Origin: Cyclobacteriaceae bacterium
GTDB lineage: Bacteria; Bacteroidota; Bacteroidia; Cytophagales; Cyclobacteriaceae
DNA: 64,000 bases
Direction of reading: 5' to 3'
Assembly (NCBI GenBank): GCA_016787665.1
Contig: JAEUUC010000011.1
Location: 1 to 64,000 of the forward strand
Positions 51,814 through 61,141 of this stretch are shown here, one piece after another; position 1 is the first letter of the stretch; every line of letters begins with the position of its first letter. Below the pieces are notes generated by a model. That model made no database searches and had not been told where the DNA came from. It saw nothing but the letters and a program-made list of their open reading frames with translations. The position numbers were made by a program, and so were the translations under genes.

Positions 51814-52119
51814 CTACACTTTGATCTCAACATCAACGCCACTGGGCAACTCCAGCTTCATCAGCGCATCTACTGTTTTAGCACTGTTGGAATAAATATC
51901 AACCAGGCGCTTAAACGTGCACAACTGAAACTGTTCGCGCGACTTCTTATTGACGTGCGGAGAGCGCAATACGGTGAACTTCTCTTTTTCCGTGGGCAAC
52001 GGAATAGGACCGCTTACCACAGCACCGGTTGCCTTAACAGCCCGAACGATTTTCTCAGACGATTTATCGACCAGATTGTGGTCGTACGACTTGAGCTTGA
52101 TTCTGATTTTCTGATTCAT
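51814..52119 (-). CDS. rpsJ: 30S ribosomal protein S10
   Basis: 101 residues, full length. The sequence [44 protein letters not shown] and the C-terminal [11 protein letters not shown] are diagnostic. S10 is part of the 30S head and, as NusE, of antitermination complexes. It begins 22 nt after the fusA stop and is followed by a terminator and a SET-domain gene, not by rplC as in most bacteria. Confidence 0.98.
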   Translation of the reverse strand: MNQKIRIKLKSYDHNLVDKSSEKIVRAVKATGAVVSGPIPLPTEKEKFTVLRSPHVNKKSREQFQLCTFKRLVDIYSNSAKTVDALMKLELPSGVDVEIKV

Positions 52120-52141
52120 AATCTAAACGCCTTTTAGATAT

Positions 52142-54256
52142 TTATTTAGCGGCAACAGCGCCTTTAACTTCTTCAATCACCTTATCCGCCAGGTTCTTCG
52201 GCACGGGTGCATAGTGCGAGAACGTGAGGGTGGCCGATGCACGGCCTGACGTAATGGTACGCAGGTCGGTCACATAGCCAAACAACTCCGACAACGGCAC
52301 ATCGGCTTTTATCACCTGGGCGCCACCGCGGGTATCCATGCCCTTCATAATCCCCCGTCTGCGGTTCAGGTCACCCGTCACCGAGCCGGTATATTCATCC
52401 GGTGAAATTACTTCCACACCCATGATCGGCTCCAGCAACTGCGGACCGCACTTGGCAGCCGCCTCCTTAAAACCGATACGGGCAGCCAATTCAAACGACA
52501 AAGAGTCGGAGTCCACATCGTGGTAAGAGCCGTGGAACAAGCGCACCGTCATGGAATCAATCGGATAACCCGCCAGCGGGCCATTGACCATCGCCTGTTC
52601 GAAACCTTTCTGAACAGCCGGGATAAATTCGCGGGGGATAACACCACCGACAATATCATTCACAAACTCAAGACCGGGCTTGTCTTCGGGGCCAAGCTCA
52701 CGCGGACCGATTTCAAACACGATATCGGCAAACTTACCACGACCACCCGTCTGCTTCTTATACACTTCTTTATGCTCAACCGACTTGGTAAGGGCCTCCT
52801 TGTAAGCCACCTGGGGAGCACCCTGGTTGATCTCAACCTTAAACTCGCGCTTCAGGCGGTCAATGATAATTTCAAGGTGCAATTCACCCATACCACGCAG
52901 AATGGTCTGGCCGGTTTCCTGATCCGTATTCACGCGAAGCGTAGGATCTTCTTCCACCAGCTTGGCAATAGCCATACCCAGTTTGTCGGCATCGGCCTGC
53001 TTTTTGGGCTCAATGGCGTAACCGATAACCGGCTCAGGGAAGATCATAGACTCCAGCACTACGGGGCGCTTTTCGTCACACAACGTGTCACCGGTCTTAA
53101 TATCTTTAAATCCGACCACCGCGCCAATGTCACCAGCCTGCAGACGTTCGATTTGATTCTGCTTATTGGCATGCATCTGGAACACGCGGGAAATCCGTTC
53201 TTTCTGTCCGGAACGGGTGTTCTGGATGTAAGAACCCGATTCAAGCACACCGGAGTATGCGCGCACGAAGCATAGGCGACCCACGAAAGGATCGGTAGCA
53301 ATCTTAAAGGCCAATCCTACAAAGGGTTCCTTTTCGTCAGGACGAATTTCAACTTCACCTTCGGTGTCGGGGTCAGTACCCAAGATCACGTCCTTGTCCA
53401 TCGGTGATGGAAGTAGCTCCATGACGTAATCCAGCATGGTTTGCACGCCCTTGTTCTTGAACGAGGAGCCACACACCATGGGTACAATCTTCATATCCAC
53501 CACGGCTCTGCGCAGCGCGCTGAGAATTTCCTGTTCGGTGATCGAGTTCGGATCCTCGAAGAACTTCTCAATCAGCGTTTCGTCATACTCGGCTACTGCC
53601 TCGAGCAATTTCTCGCGGTATTCGTAGGCCTCGTCCTTCATATCATCCGGAATCGGCACTACTTCATAGGTCATGCCTTTGTCATGCTCATTCCAGATAA
53701 CACCGCGGTTATTCACCAGGTCAACTACACCTTTGAAGTTATCTTCGGCACCAATCGGCAACTGCAGGGCTACTGCTTTGCTGCCGAGTTTCTCCTTCAC
53801 CTGCTGACAAACACCAAGGAAATCAGCACCGGAGCGGTCCATTTTGTTCACAAAGCCAATGCGGGCGACTTTATAGTTGTCGGCCAAACGCCAGTTCGTT
53901 TCGGACTGGGGCTCAACACCGTCCACCGCACTAAAAAGGAATACTAAGCCGTCCAATACACGCAGCGAACGATTCACTTCTACGGTGAAGTCCACGTGGC
54001 CAGGTGTATCGATGATGTTGACGTGATATTTGTCACCACGATAATTCCAATAGACAGTAGTGGCGGCAGACGTAATGGTGATACCCCGCTCCTGCTCCTG
54101 CTCCATCCAGTCCATGGTGGCCGCACCATCGTGCACCTCACCAATTTTGTGGTTTACACCGGCATAATACAGAATGCGCTCGGTGGTCGTTGTCTTACCC
54201 GCATCAATGTGAGCGGCAATACCAATGTTACGTGTATATCTTAAATCTCTGGCCAT
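52142..54256 (-). CDS. fusA: translation elongation factor G
   Basis: 704 residues. GTPase motifs are complete: G1 [20 protein letters not shown]2 [11 protein letters not shown]3 DTPGHVDF, G4 NKMDRSG. Domains II-V follow with [19 protein letters not shown] in domain III, and [15 protein letters not shown] and [17 protein letters not shown] in domains IV-V. EF-G drives tRNA and mRNA translocation. It lies eight nt after rpsG in the str operon. Confidence 0.98.
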   Translation of the reverse strand: MARDLRYTRNIGIAAHIDAGKTTTTERILYYAGVNHKIGEVHDGAATMDWMEQEQERGITITSAATTVYWNYRGDKYHVNIIDTPGHVDFTVEVNRSLRVLDGLVFLFSAVDGVEPQSETNWRLADNYKVARIGFVNKMDRSGADFLGVCQQVKEKLGSKAVALQLPIGAEDNFKGVVDLVNNRGVIWNEHDKGMTYEVVPIPDDMKDEAYEYREKLLEAVAEYDETLIEKFFEDPNSITEQEILSALRRAVVDMKIVPMVCGSSFKNKGVQTMLDYVMELLPSPMDKDVILGTDPDTEGEVEIRPDEKEPFVGLAFKIATDPFVGRLCFVRAYSGVLESGSYIQNTRSGQKERISRVFQMHANKQNQIERLQAGDIGAVVGFKDIKTGDTLCDEKRPVVLESMIFPEPVIGYAIEPKKQADADKLGMAIAKLVEEDPTLRVNTDQETGQTILRGMGELHLEIIIDRLKREFKVEINQGAPQVAYKEALTKSVEHKEVYKKQTGGRGKFADIVFEIGPRELGPEDKPGLEFVNDIVGGVIPREFIPAVQKGFEQAMVNGPLAGYPIDSMTVRLFHGSYHDVDSDSLSFELAARIGFKEAAAKCGPQLLEPIMGVEVISPDEYTGSVTGDLNRRRGIMKGMDTRGGAQVIKADVPLSELFGYVTDLRTITSGRASATLTFSHYAPVPKNLADKVIEEVKGAVAAK

Positions 54257-54264
54257 GGGTTCGA

Positions 54265-54735
54265 TTAGAAACGGAAGTGGGAGAATGCTTTGTTGGCTTC
54301 GGCCATCCGGTGTGTGTCGTCCTTTTTCTTCATCGCAGCACCTTCACCTTTGGACGCAGCCAAAATCTCAGCCGCCAACTTATCCATCATGGTTTTTTCA
54401 CCGCGCATACGGCTGTAGTCGATCAGCCACTTAATGCTGAGGTTGATTCTGCGATCCGGGCGAATTTCTACAGGCACCTGAAAGGTTGCCCCGCCAACTC
54501 TGCGGCTCTTCACCTCAACTGACGGCATCAGGTTATTCAAGGCGCGTTTCCACACCTCAAGACCTGGCTCGCCACCCGCCTTCTTCTCAACTTGGGCAAT
54601 GGCATCGTAAAAAATAGTGTAGGCAGTACTCTTCTTGCCTTGCTCCATCAGGTAGTTCACGAACTTGGTTACCAAGGTGTCGCTGAACTTAGGGTCAGGC
54701 AACAAATATCTCTTCTTAGGCTTCGACTTTCTCAT
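54265..54735 (-). CDS. rpsG: 30S ribosomal protein S7
   Basis: 156 residues. [57 protein letters not shown] and the C-terminal [20 protein letters not shown] identify S7, the primary 16S-binding protein of the 30S head. It follows rpsL after 13 nt. Confidence 0.98.
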   Translation of the reverse strand: MRKSKPKKRYLLPDPKFSDTLVTKFVNYLMEQGKKSTAYTIFYDAIAQVEKKAGGEPGLEVWKRALNNLMPSVEVKSRRVGGATFQVPVEIRPDRRINLSIKWLIDYSRMRGEKTMMDKLAAEILAASKGEGAAMKKKDDTHRMAEANKAFSHFRF

Positions 54736-54748
54736 GGGTCTTTATCGA

Positions 54749-55177
54749 TTACTTTTTACCAGCAGGTTTAGCAGGGGCACCTTTGGCGGCCGCACCAGCA
54801 GCACCGGCCTTCGGACGCTTGGCTCCGTACTTCGAGCGGCCTTGCAGACGGCCATTTACACCAGCCGTATCCAACGCACCACGAATGATGTGGTAACGAA
54901 CACCGGGCAGGTCTTTTACACGACCACCACGGATCAGCACGATCGAGTGCTCTTGCAAGTTGTGGCCCTCACCGGGGATATAGGCATTCACCTCTTTGCT
55001 ATTGGTGAGGCGTACGCGAGCCACTTTGCGCATGGCCGAATTCGGCTTTTTAGGCGTTGTGGTGTACACGCGGGTACACACACCCCTGCGCTGCGGACAG
55101 GAATCCAGGGCAGGAGACTTCGACTTAAACGTTAGTTTCTTGCGGCCTTTTCTTACAAGTTGCTGAATGGTAGGCAT
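54749..55177 (-). CDS. rpsL: 30S ribosomal protein S12
   Basis: 142 residues, longer than the 124 of E. coli. The core is normal: [43 protein letters not shown] with the Lys-Lys-Pro-Asn-Ser streptomycin-site loop, and [29 protein letters not shown]. The extra residues are a C-terminal Ala/Gly/Lys/Pro-rich tail ([19 protein letters not shown]). The wild-type Lys at the usual streptomycin-resistance position is kept. First gene of rpsL-rpsG-fusA-rpsJ, with a full promoter upstream. Confidence 0.98.
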   Translation of the reverse strand: MPTIQQLVRKGRKKLTFKSKSPALDSCPQRRGVCTRVYTTTPKKPNSAMRKVARVRLTNSKEVNAYIPGEGHNLQEHSIVLIRGGRVKDLPGVRYHIIRGALDTAGVNGRLQGRSKYGAKRPKAGAAGAAAKGAPAKPAGKK

Positions 55178-55216
55178 TTACAATCAGTTTGGTTACCCTT
55201 CAAATTTTTAGGACTG

Positions 55217-55247
55217 CAAAGGTATCCAAAACGGGGTGTTATGCAAA
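55217..55247 (-). promoter_or_regulatory. complete Bacteroidota promoter of rpsL
   Basis: Minus strand: -33 TTTG (55244-55247), a spacer of exactly 19 nt, then -7 TACCTTTG (55217-55224). This is a perfect match to TTTG-N19-TAnnTTTG and leaves a leader of about 30-40 nt before the rpsL ATG at 55177. Confidence 0.85.
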
Positions 55248-55370
55248 AGCTTGAAAGAAAGAATTTTGAGGGCATGAGCCCGGAAAAACCTTGATTTCGG
55301 TCGAAAACGAGGTTGGTGAGTTTCTCTAGGGCCCTTTTCCAGGCGGTCCCGGAAGACGTATGGAATGGGA

Positions 55371-55422
55371 CTGGCGGAAACCCGCCAGGCCAGCAGTCGG
55401 GCAACTCCTGCCGGTTCGCCCG
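55371..55422 (+). other. two adjacent GC-rich hairpins in the leader of the bestrophin-like gene
   Basis: CTGGCGG-AAAC-CCGCCAG (55371-55388) is a perfect 7-bp stem. CGGGC (55398-55402) pairs with GCCCG (55418-55422) around a 15-nt loop. Near-repeats GGCAACTCC, GGTACTCC and GGAACTCA follow at 15-20 nt spacing. I do not recognise a known RNA class (not SRP RNA, tmRNA or RNase P by their core motifs). Confidence 0.4.
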
Positions 55423-55523
55423 GGGTACTCCGCGCAAGGGGGAACTCAGATTCCGATTTGAAATTGCGGGGGCGCTTGCCGTTTGCCTAAATTGCCTGCC
55501 CCTAAACCGTTTCCTCCAACCGC

Positions 55524-56267
55524 ATGAACCGTTACTTAGCCATTGTCAACGCCCGCACTGCCTTGGCCGTGGGCATTTCGCTTGTCACCTCATACATCAC
55601 GCTCAGTAAACAGTTTCAATACAACTTCGATCTTGCCCTGATCAGCATCGCCATCATTTTTCCGTTGGTTTTTACCATTCGGAGTGCGTTTCGCAGGCGT
55701 GAAAAGGCACTGGAGTACCTGGCACAGTTTAAGGCCAGCCTGATCACTGTAAATAACTGCTTTCAGGAGAACAGGAAACTCGAGGAGTCCAAAAAACAGG
55801 AAGTTGAACAAAAGATCAAGCACATCTCGATTTGCCTGGTTGACTTTCTTGGACCCAAAACCTCGACCAAAGAAGCCATATACGAACAGATCCAGTCTAT
55901 CAATTTGTTCATGAGAGCCAACAGTGACCTCCTGGGCAACGGCACGAACTTAAAAATCTTCCGCTTCCTCAAGGATGTAAACGAAAGCGTGGAAAATATC
56001 ATATCCATTAATCAGTATCGGACTCCCATTTCCATGCGGGCCTATTGCCTGATCTTCATTTATCTGTATCCGGTTATTTACACGCCCGCCCTTTACAACA
56101 AATTGCACGATGGCGTGTCCTTCAACGAGTCCTGGATCGTCTATGCGTTATCGCTGGTTTCTACGTTTATCCTGATTTCGTTATACAACGTGCAGAGTCA
56201 AATGGAAAACCCATTTGATCAGGAAGGGCTTGATGACATCAACCTGAATCAATTTCGACTAAGTTAA
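55524..56267 (+). CDS. bestrophin-like membrane protein
   Basis: 247 residues. Two hydrophobic segments lie near the N-terminus (ALAVGISLVTSYITL and DLALISIAIIFPLVFTI) and two near residues 175-230 (MRAYCLIFIYLYPVIYTP and WIVYALSLVSTFILISLY), with a charged helical middle. The C-terminus ENPFDQEGLDDINLNQFRLS closely recalls the conserved end of bestrophin/UPF0187 ion channels. The usual bestrophin N-terminal motifs are weak, so this is a remote-similarity call. It is inserted on the opposite strand between DUF3467 and rpsL. Confidence 0.6.
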   Translation: MNRYLAIVNARTALAVGISLVTSYITLSKQFQYNFDLALISIAIIFPLVFTIRSAFRRREKALEYLAQFKASLITVNNCFQENRKLEESKKQEVEQKIKHISICLVDFLGPKTSTKEAIYEQIQSINLFMRANSDLLGNGTNLKIFRFLKDVNESVENIISINQYRTPISMRAYCLIFIYLYPVIYTPALYNKLHDGVSFNESWIVYALSLVSTFILISLYNVQSQMENPFDQEGLDDINLNQFRLS

Positions 56268-56333
56268 ACGTCCAGCCTGTGTTGGGGAACGCAGGTAAAA
56301 AATCGCCTGTAAAATCGCGGCAGTCGCTCTATT

Positions 56334-56663
56334 TCAAGCCTCACCCATCGTACCCCCAAAGTTCATGGGGAATTTCGGCATCTCTTCGGTTTGTTTGATG
56401 GGGCCGAAGGTGGCTTCGTATTTACTGATGTTATCCTTGAGGGCTGCCAGCAGACGCTTGGCATGTTCAGGTGTAATGATGATGCGGGATTTCACCCGGG
56501 CTTTAGGAACCCCCGGCATGAGGCGAATAAAATCGATGACGAACTCACTGTTGGAATGCGCAATCATGGCCAGGTTCGAGTAAATGCCTTCCGCTATTTC
56601 TTCACTCAACTCAATGTTGATCTGGTTAGCGGCTGATTGAGGCTCTTTGGGTGTGTTGGCCAT
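56334..56663 (-). CDS. DUF3467 protein
   Basis: 109 residues with the DUF3467 pattern: INIELSEEIAEGIYSNLAMIAHSNSEFVIDFIRLMPGVPKARVKSRIIITPEHAKRLL is spread over the central region (read here as blocks NLAMIAHSNSEFVIDF, MPGVPKAR and RIIITPEHAKRLL). Function unknown. It lies 74 nt after rpoC, a position it often has in Bacteroidota, which suggests a link with transcription, though this is inferred only. Confidence 0.88.
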   Translation of the reverse strand: MANTPKEPQSAANQINIELSEEIAEGIYSNLAMIAHSNSEFVIDFIRLMPGVPKARVKSRIIITPEHAKRLLAALKDNISKYEATFGPIKQTEEMPKFPMNFGGTMGEA

Positions 56664-56684
56664 AGTTTTTGCATTTTAGTAAAA

Positions 56685-56718
56685 TACCCGTTTGACCACC
56701 GGGGTGATCAAACGGGTA
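56685..56718 (-). terminator. hairpin between rpoC and DUF3467
   Basis: TACCCGTTTGA (56685-56695) and TCAAACGGGTA (56708-56718) form a perfect 11-bp stem around a 12-nt loop. On the minus strand it is followed by TTTTACTAAAA. It may end or reduce read-through from rpoB-rpoC into the DUF3467 gene. Confidence 0.6.
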
Positions 56719-56737
56719 CTTGCCATTCATATGTCAA

Positions 56738-59700
56738 TTAATCCTGCAGTTCGCGCTCGCGGGTACGAGGCGATGCCGGGGCCGATGTGGCCTCCACCAT
56801 ACGATCGTACTCCTCTTCGGAACCCACAATGAGATCGTTAAATCTCCGTTGACCGGTTCCGGCCGGAATAAGGTGACCCACGATTACGTTCTCCTTCAAC
56901 CCGGCCAGTGTATCAGCCTTACCGCGAATGGCGGCTTCGCTCAACACCTTGGTGGTTTCCTGGAATGAGGCAGCCGACAACCAGCTCTCCGTCTTCAACG
57001 AAGCTTGCGTAATACCTTGCAGTGTCGGAGCCGAAACGGCAGGCAGCGCATCGCGAACTTCCACAGCGCGCAGATCCTTGCGTTTCAGAGCCGAGTTCTC
57101 ATCACGCAACTCGCGCGCGGTGATGATCTGCCCCGGCTTGAACTTCTGTGAATCCCCGGCATCCGTAACAAACTTCTTATCCAGAATGGTGTCATTCACC
57201 TCACGGAACTCAAACTTGTCAACGTACTCGCCTTGCAGGAAGCTGGTGTCTCCACTGTCGAGGATCTCCACTTTCTGCATCATTTGGCTTACGATAGCCT
57301 CAATGTGCTTGTCGTTGATCTTTACACCCTGCAGGCGGTATACTTCCTGAATTTCATTCACGAGGTATTCCTGAACGGCCGTAGGGCCTTTGATCGCCAG
57401 GATGTCCGAAGGTGTGATGGCACCATCCGACAGGGGCTGGCCAGCCTTCACAAAGTCGTTATCCTGAACGAGGATGTGCTTGCTCAACGGCACGAGGTAA
57501 CGCTTCTGCACACCATCGCGGCTCTCGATGAAAATTTCACGGTTACCACGCTTGATACCTCCGTAGGTAACTACGCCATCGATCTCGCTTACCACCGCTG
57601 GATTTGAAGGATTTCGTGCTTCAAACAATTCGGTTACGCGCGGCAAACCACCCGTAATATCGCGGCTCTTGCCAACCGCGCGCGGGATTTTTGCCAACAC
57701 CTGACCAGCTTTGATCTGATCGCCACGGTCAACGGCCAGGTGAGCCCCAACCGGTATGTTGTAGCCCTTCGTGTCTGTTTTTCCTTTCACGATAATGGCC
57801 GGGTTCTTCGTTTTGTCGCGCGTTTCGGTAATCACCTTTTCGCGGTGACCGGTTTGCTCGTCCGATTCTTCTTTGTAGGTAATGCCTTCAATGATCGACT
57901 CGTACTCGATTTCACCATCATATTCCGACAGAATCACCGCGTTGTACGGATCCCAGTTACACAACTCCTCCCCTTTGTCTACCTTCTGGCCATCCTTAAT
58001 GAGCAGGAATGCACCGTACGGAACGTTGTTGGTAATCAGTACGCGCCCCTTCTCCTTATCCAGGATTCGGATTTCACCGGTACGACCCATCACCACGATC
58101 TTCTTATTTCCTTCCGCATCGGTAGTCTCTACCGTACGAATTCCTTCAAACTCAACTACGCCCGGGAACTTCGCTTTAATGCTGGCTTCCGTTGCAATGT
58201 TCGATGCCGTACCACCTACGTGGAACGTACGCAGCGTTAACTGTGTACCGGGTTCACCGATCGACTGTGCGGCAATTACACCTACCGCTTCACCCGCCTG
58301 CACCATCTTGCCCGTAGCGAGGTTACGTCCATAACACTTCGCACAACCGCCTACGCGGCTTTCGCACGTCAACAGCGAACGGATCTCCACCTCTTCAATG
58401 CTGGTTTCTTCAATCTGCTTCGCAATGTCTTCCGTGATCTCTTGGTTGGCAGCACAGATCAACTGCTCGCTAAGCGGATCATATACATCGTGTACGGATA
58501 CACGACCCACAATACGCTCCGACAGCGGTTCCACGATATCCTCGTTGTCCTTCAGGGCTGTCACTTTCAAACCACGCAATGTTCCGCAATCATCTTCTGT
58601 GATAACCAGGTCTTGCGCCACATCCACCAACCTGCGGGTGAGGTAACCGGCATCGGCCGTTTTCAAAGCCGTATCGGCCAAACCCTTCCGCGCACCGTGG
58701 GTGGAGATAAAGTATTCCAATACATCCAAACCTTCTTTGAAGTTGGAGAGGATGGGGTTCTCAATAATCGACCCTACGGAACCAGCCAAATTCTTCTGCG
58801 GTTTGGCCATCAGTCCGCGCATACCGCCCAACTGGCGAATCTGCTCACGCGAACCACGGGCACCCGAGTGCATCATCATATAGATGGAGTTGAATCCTTG
58901 TTGATCCTCCTCCAACTGCTTCATCAGCGTGTTGGTGAGCATCGTGTTGGTTCTCGTCCAAATATCAATTACCTGATTGTACCGTTCATTGTCCGTGATG
59001 AGACCCATCATGTAGTTGTTCCAAACGGCATCAACTTCTTCCTGAGCGTTAGCGACCAGCTTCTCTTTTTCGGCCGGAACCTTCACATCGCCCAAGCCCA
59101 TGCTTAAACCCCCTTTGTAGGCCATCTGGAAACCGAGTTCCTTAATATCATCCAGGAACTTGGCTGTCTTCGAGAGCCCCGCGGCCTTGAACACATCGGC
59201 AATGATACCCTGCAGTTTTTTCTTCGTCAGCAGTTCGTCAACAAAGCCTACTTCCTCAGGCACCACCTGGTTGAAAATCACGCGACCGGTAACGGTCTCG
59301 ATCATCCTGCGGGTGAGCTTGCTGTCTTTTTTGTCGCGTGCATTCACACGAACCTTGATGATCGCGTGTTTGGACAAGCGACCTTCGTTAAACGCAATAA
59401 TGACTTCTTCAGGTGAGTAGAACACCTTGCCCTCTCCTTTTTCGCCTTTGCGTCCTTTGGTGAGGTAATAGAGACCCAACACCATGTCCTGCGAAGGAAC
59501 CGTGATCGGTGCACCATTTGACGGGTTGAGGATATTGTGCGAAGACAACATCAACATGGACGCCTCCAGGATTGCCTCCTGACCGAGCGGCACGTGAACG
59601 GCCATCTGGTCACCGTCAAAGTCAGCGTTAAACGCAGTACATACCAACGGGTGCAATTGAATAGCTTTACCCTCGATCAACTTCGGCTGGAATGCCTGGA

Positions 59701-61042
59701 TACCCAAACGGTGCAGTGTTGGAGCGCGGTTCAAGAGCACCGGGTGCCCTTTCAACACGTTCTCCAGAATATCCCAAACTACCGGATCTTTCCGGTCAAC
59801 AATTTTCTTAGCGGACTTCACCGTCTTCACAATGCCTCTTTCAATGAGTTTGCGAATAATGAACGGCTTGAATAATTCAGCTGCCATGTCCTTGGGCAAA
59901 CCGCACTCGTGCAGCTTCAACTCAGGACCTACCACAATCACCGAACGACCGGAATAGTCTACGCGCTTACCCAGCAAATTCTGACGGAAACGACCTTGCT
60001 TACCTTTAAGCATATCGCTCAACGACTTTAAGGCGCGGTTTCCATCGGAACGCACAGCATTCACCTTTCGGCTGTTATCGAACAGCGAATCAACCGCTTC
60101 CTGAAGCATACGCTTTTCGTTGCGCAGGATCACCTCAGGTGCTTTAATATCAATCAGGCGCTTCAAGCGGTTGTTCCGGATGATCACGCGTCGGTACAAA
60201 TCATTCAAGTCGGATGTGGCAAAGCGGCCACCATCCAACGGCACCAACGGGCGGAGTTCCGGGGGAATCACCGGCACCATCTTAATCACCATCCACTCGG
60301 GGCGGTTTTCCACGCGCGTATTGGCTTCGCGGAACGCTTCTACCACTTTCAATCGCTTCAAAGCTTCAGCCTTACGCTGCTGCGAAGTGTCTGTGGCGGC
60401 CTGGTGGCGCAATTCATACGACAATGTATCGAGGTCAAGGCGGGCCAACAGCATCTCCAGAGCATCGGCACCCATCTTGGCAATAAACTTCTTCGGGTCA
60501 GTGTCATCCAGCATCTGGTTCTCGCGCGGCAACTTGTCCACGATGTCCAGGTATTCTTCCTCGGTCAGGAAGTCAAGACGGTTAACACCATCCTCTTCCT
60601 TAATTCCGGGCTGAATAACAACATAGCGCTCATAATAAATGATCTGATCAAGCTTCTTGGTGGGTAACCCCAACAGGTAGCCAATCTTGTTGGGCAGGGA
60701 GCGGAAATACCAGATGTGAGCTACGGGCGTCACCAACTCGATGTGCCCCATGCGCTCGCGTCTGACTTTCTTTTCCGTTACCTCAACGCCACAGCGATCG
60801 CAGATAATACCCTTATACCGGATGCGCTTATACTTGCCGCAATGACACTCCCAATCTTTAACCGGACCAAAGATGCGTTCGCAGAACAAACCCCCCATCT
60901 CCGGCTTGTACGTCCGGTAGTTGATGGTTTCGGGCTGCGTAACTTCACCGTGCGAACTCTCGAGTATAGATTCGGGAGACGCCAGACTAATGGTAATCTT
61001 GGAGAAGTCGTTGTTGATCTTTTTATTTTTTCTGAAAGACAT
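56738..61042 (-). CDS. rpoC: RNA polymerase subunit beta'
   Basis: 1434 residues. The N-terminal zinc site ([20 protein letters not shown]), the clamp, the catalytic NADFDGDQM with three Mg-binding Asp, the bridge helix region and the C-terminal second zinc site ([19 protein letters not shown]) are all present. The length fits Bacteroidota RpoC. With rpoB it makes the active-site cleft of RNA polymerase. It is separated from rpoB by a 99-nt spacer with a strong hairpin. Confidence 0.99.
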   Translation of the reverse strand: MSFRKNKKINNDFSKITISLASPESILESSHGEVTQPETINYRTYKPEMGGLFCERIFGPVKDWECHCGKYKRIRYKGIICDRCGVEVTEKKVRRERMGHIELVTPVAHIWYFRSLPNKIGYLLGLPTKKLDQIIYYERYVVIQPGIKEEDGVNRLDFLTEEEYLDIVDKLPRENQMLDDTDPKKFIAKMGADALEMLLARLDLDTLSYELRHQAATDTSQQRKAEALKRLKVVEAFREANTRVENRPEWMVIKMVPVIPPELRPLVPLDGGRFATSDLNDLYRRVIIRNNRLKRLIDIKAPEVILRNEKRMLQEAVDSLFDNSRKVNAVRSDGNRALKSLSDMLKGKQGRFRQNLLGKRVDYSGRSVIVVGPELKLHECGLPKDMAAELFKPFIIRKLIERGIVKTVKSAKKIVDRKDPVVWDILENVLKGHPVLLNRAPTLHRLGIQAFQPKLIEGKAIQLHPLVCTAFNADFDGDQMAVHVPLGQEAILEASMLMLSSHNILNPSNGAPITVPSQDMVLGLYYLTKGRKGEKGEGKVFYSPEEVIIAFNEGRLSKHAIIKVRVNARDKKDSKLTRRMIETVTGRVIFNQVVPEEVGFVDELLTKKKLQGIIADVFKAAGLSKTAKFLDDIKELGFQMAYKGGLSMGLGDVKVPAEKEKLVANAQEEVDAVWNNYMMGLITDNERYNQVIDIWTRTNTMLTNTLMKQLEEDQQGFNSIYMMMHSGARGSREQIRQLGGMRGLMAKPQKNLAGSVGSIIENPILSNFKEGLDVLEYFISTHGARKGLADTALKTADAGYLTRRLVDVAQDLVITEDDCGTLRGLKVTALKDNEDIVEPLSERIVGRVSVHDVYDPLSEQLICAANQEITEDIAKQIEETSIEEVEIRSLLTCESRVGGCAKCYGRNLATGKMVQAGEAVGVIAAQSIGEPGTQLTLRTFHVGGTASNIATEASIKAKFPGVVEFEGIRTVETTDAEGNKKIVVMGRTGEIRILDKEKGRVLITNNVPYGAFLLIKDGQKVDKGEELCNWDPYNAVILSEYDGEIEYESIIEGITYKEESDEQTGHREKVITETRDKTKNPAIIVKGKTDTKGYNIPVGAHLAVDRGDQIKAGQVLAKIPRAVGKSRDITGGLPRVTELFEARNPSNPAVVSEIDGVVTYGGIKRGNREIFIESRDGVQKRYLVPLSKHILVQDNDFVKAGQPLSDGAITPSDILAIKGPTAVQEYLVNEIQEVYRLQGVKINDKHIEAIVSQMMQKVEILDSGDTSFLQGEYVDKFEFREVNDTILDKKFVTDAGDSQKFKPGQIITARELRDENSALKRKDLRAVEVRDALPAVSAPTLQGITQASLKTESWLSAASFQETTKVLSEAAIRGKADTLAGLKENVIVGHLIPAGTGQRRFNDLIVGSEEEYDRMVEATSAPASPRTRERELQD

Positions 61043-61141
61043 GCTGTGTGTTTTTTCAGTTACCTAATTCATTTATCAGTCAATAGCCAGTGGCCGATAG
61101 TCGACATCCCCTTTCGGGTTGTCGACTATTGACCATTGACT
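61043..61141 (-). other. rpoB-rpoC spacer with structured hairpin
   Basis: On the minus strand ATAGTCGACA (120-129 side of 61120-61129) pairs with TGTCGACTAT (61097-61106), ten perfect pairs. Inside it, CCC-GAAA-GGG forms a second stem with a GNRA tetraloop. Flanking copies of GTCAAT/ATTGAC continue outward. The feature lies inside the rpoB-rpoC transcript and could be a processing site, a partial terminator or a dispersed palindromic repeat. Confidence 0.6.

Larger units (their letters stand above)
55178..55523. other. 346-bp intergenic region: rpsL promoter and GC-rich leader of the bestrophin-like gene
   Basis: The side nearest rpsL holds its promoter (55217-55247). The remainder, 55320-55450, is unusually GC-rich and contains two strong hairpins (see separate entry). 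Small open frames on both strands here look like chance: neither shows a recognisable protein. Confidence 0.6.

Noticed and set aside
54241..54262. GGTTCGATTA, resembling a tRNA T-loop, between fusA and rpsG
   Set aside because: It is the eight-nt gap plus gene ends; no acceptor or anticodon stem can be drawn.
55153..55437. 94-codon minus-strand frame upstream of rpsL
   Set aside because: It overlaps the rpsL promoter and start in another frame, and no protein family is recognisable.
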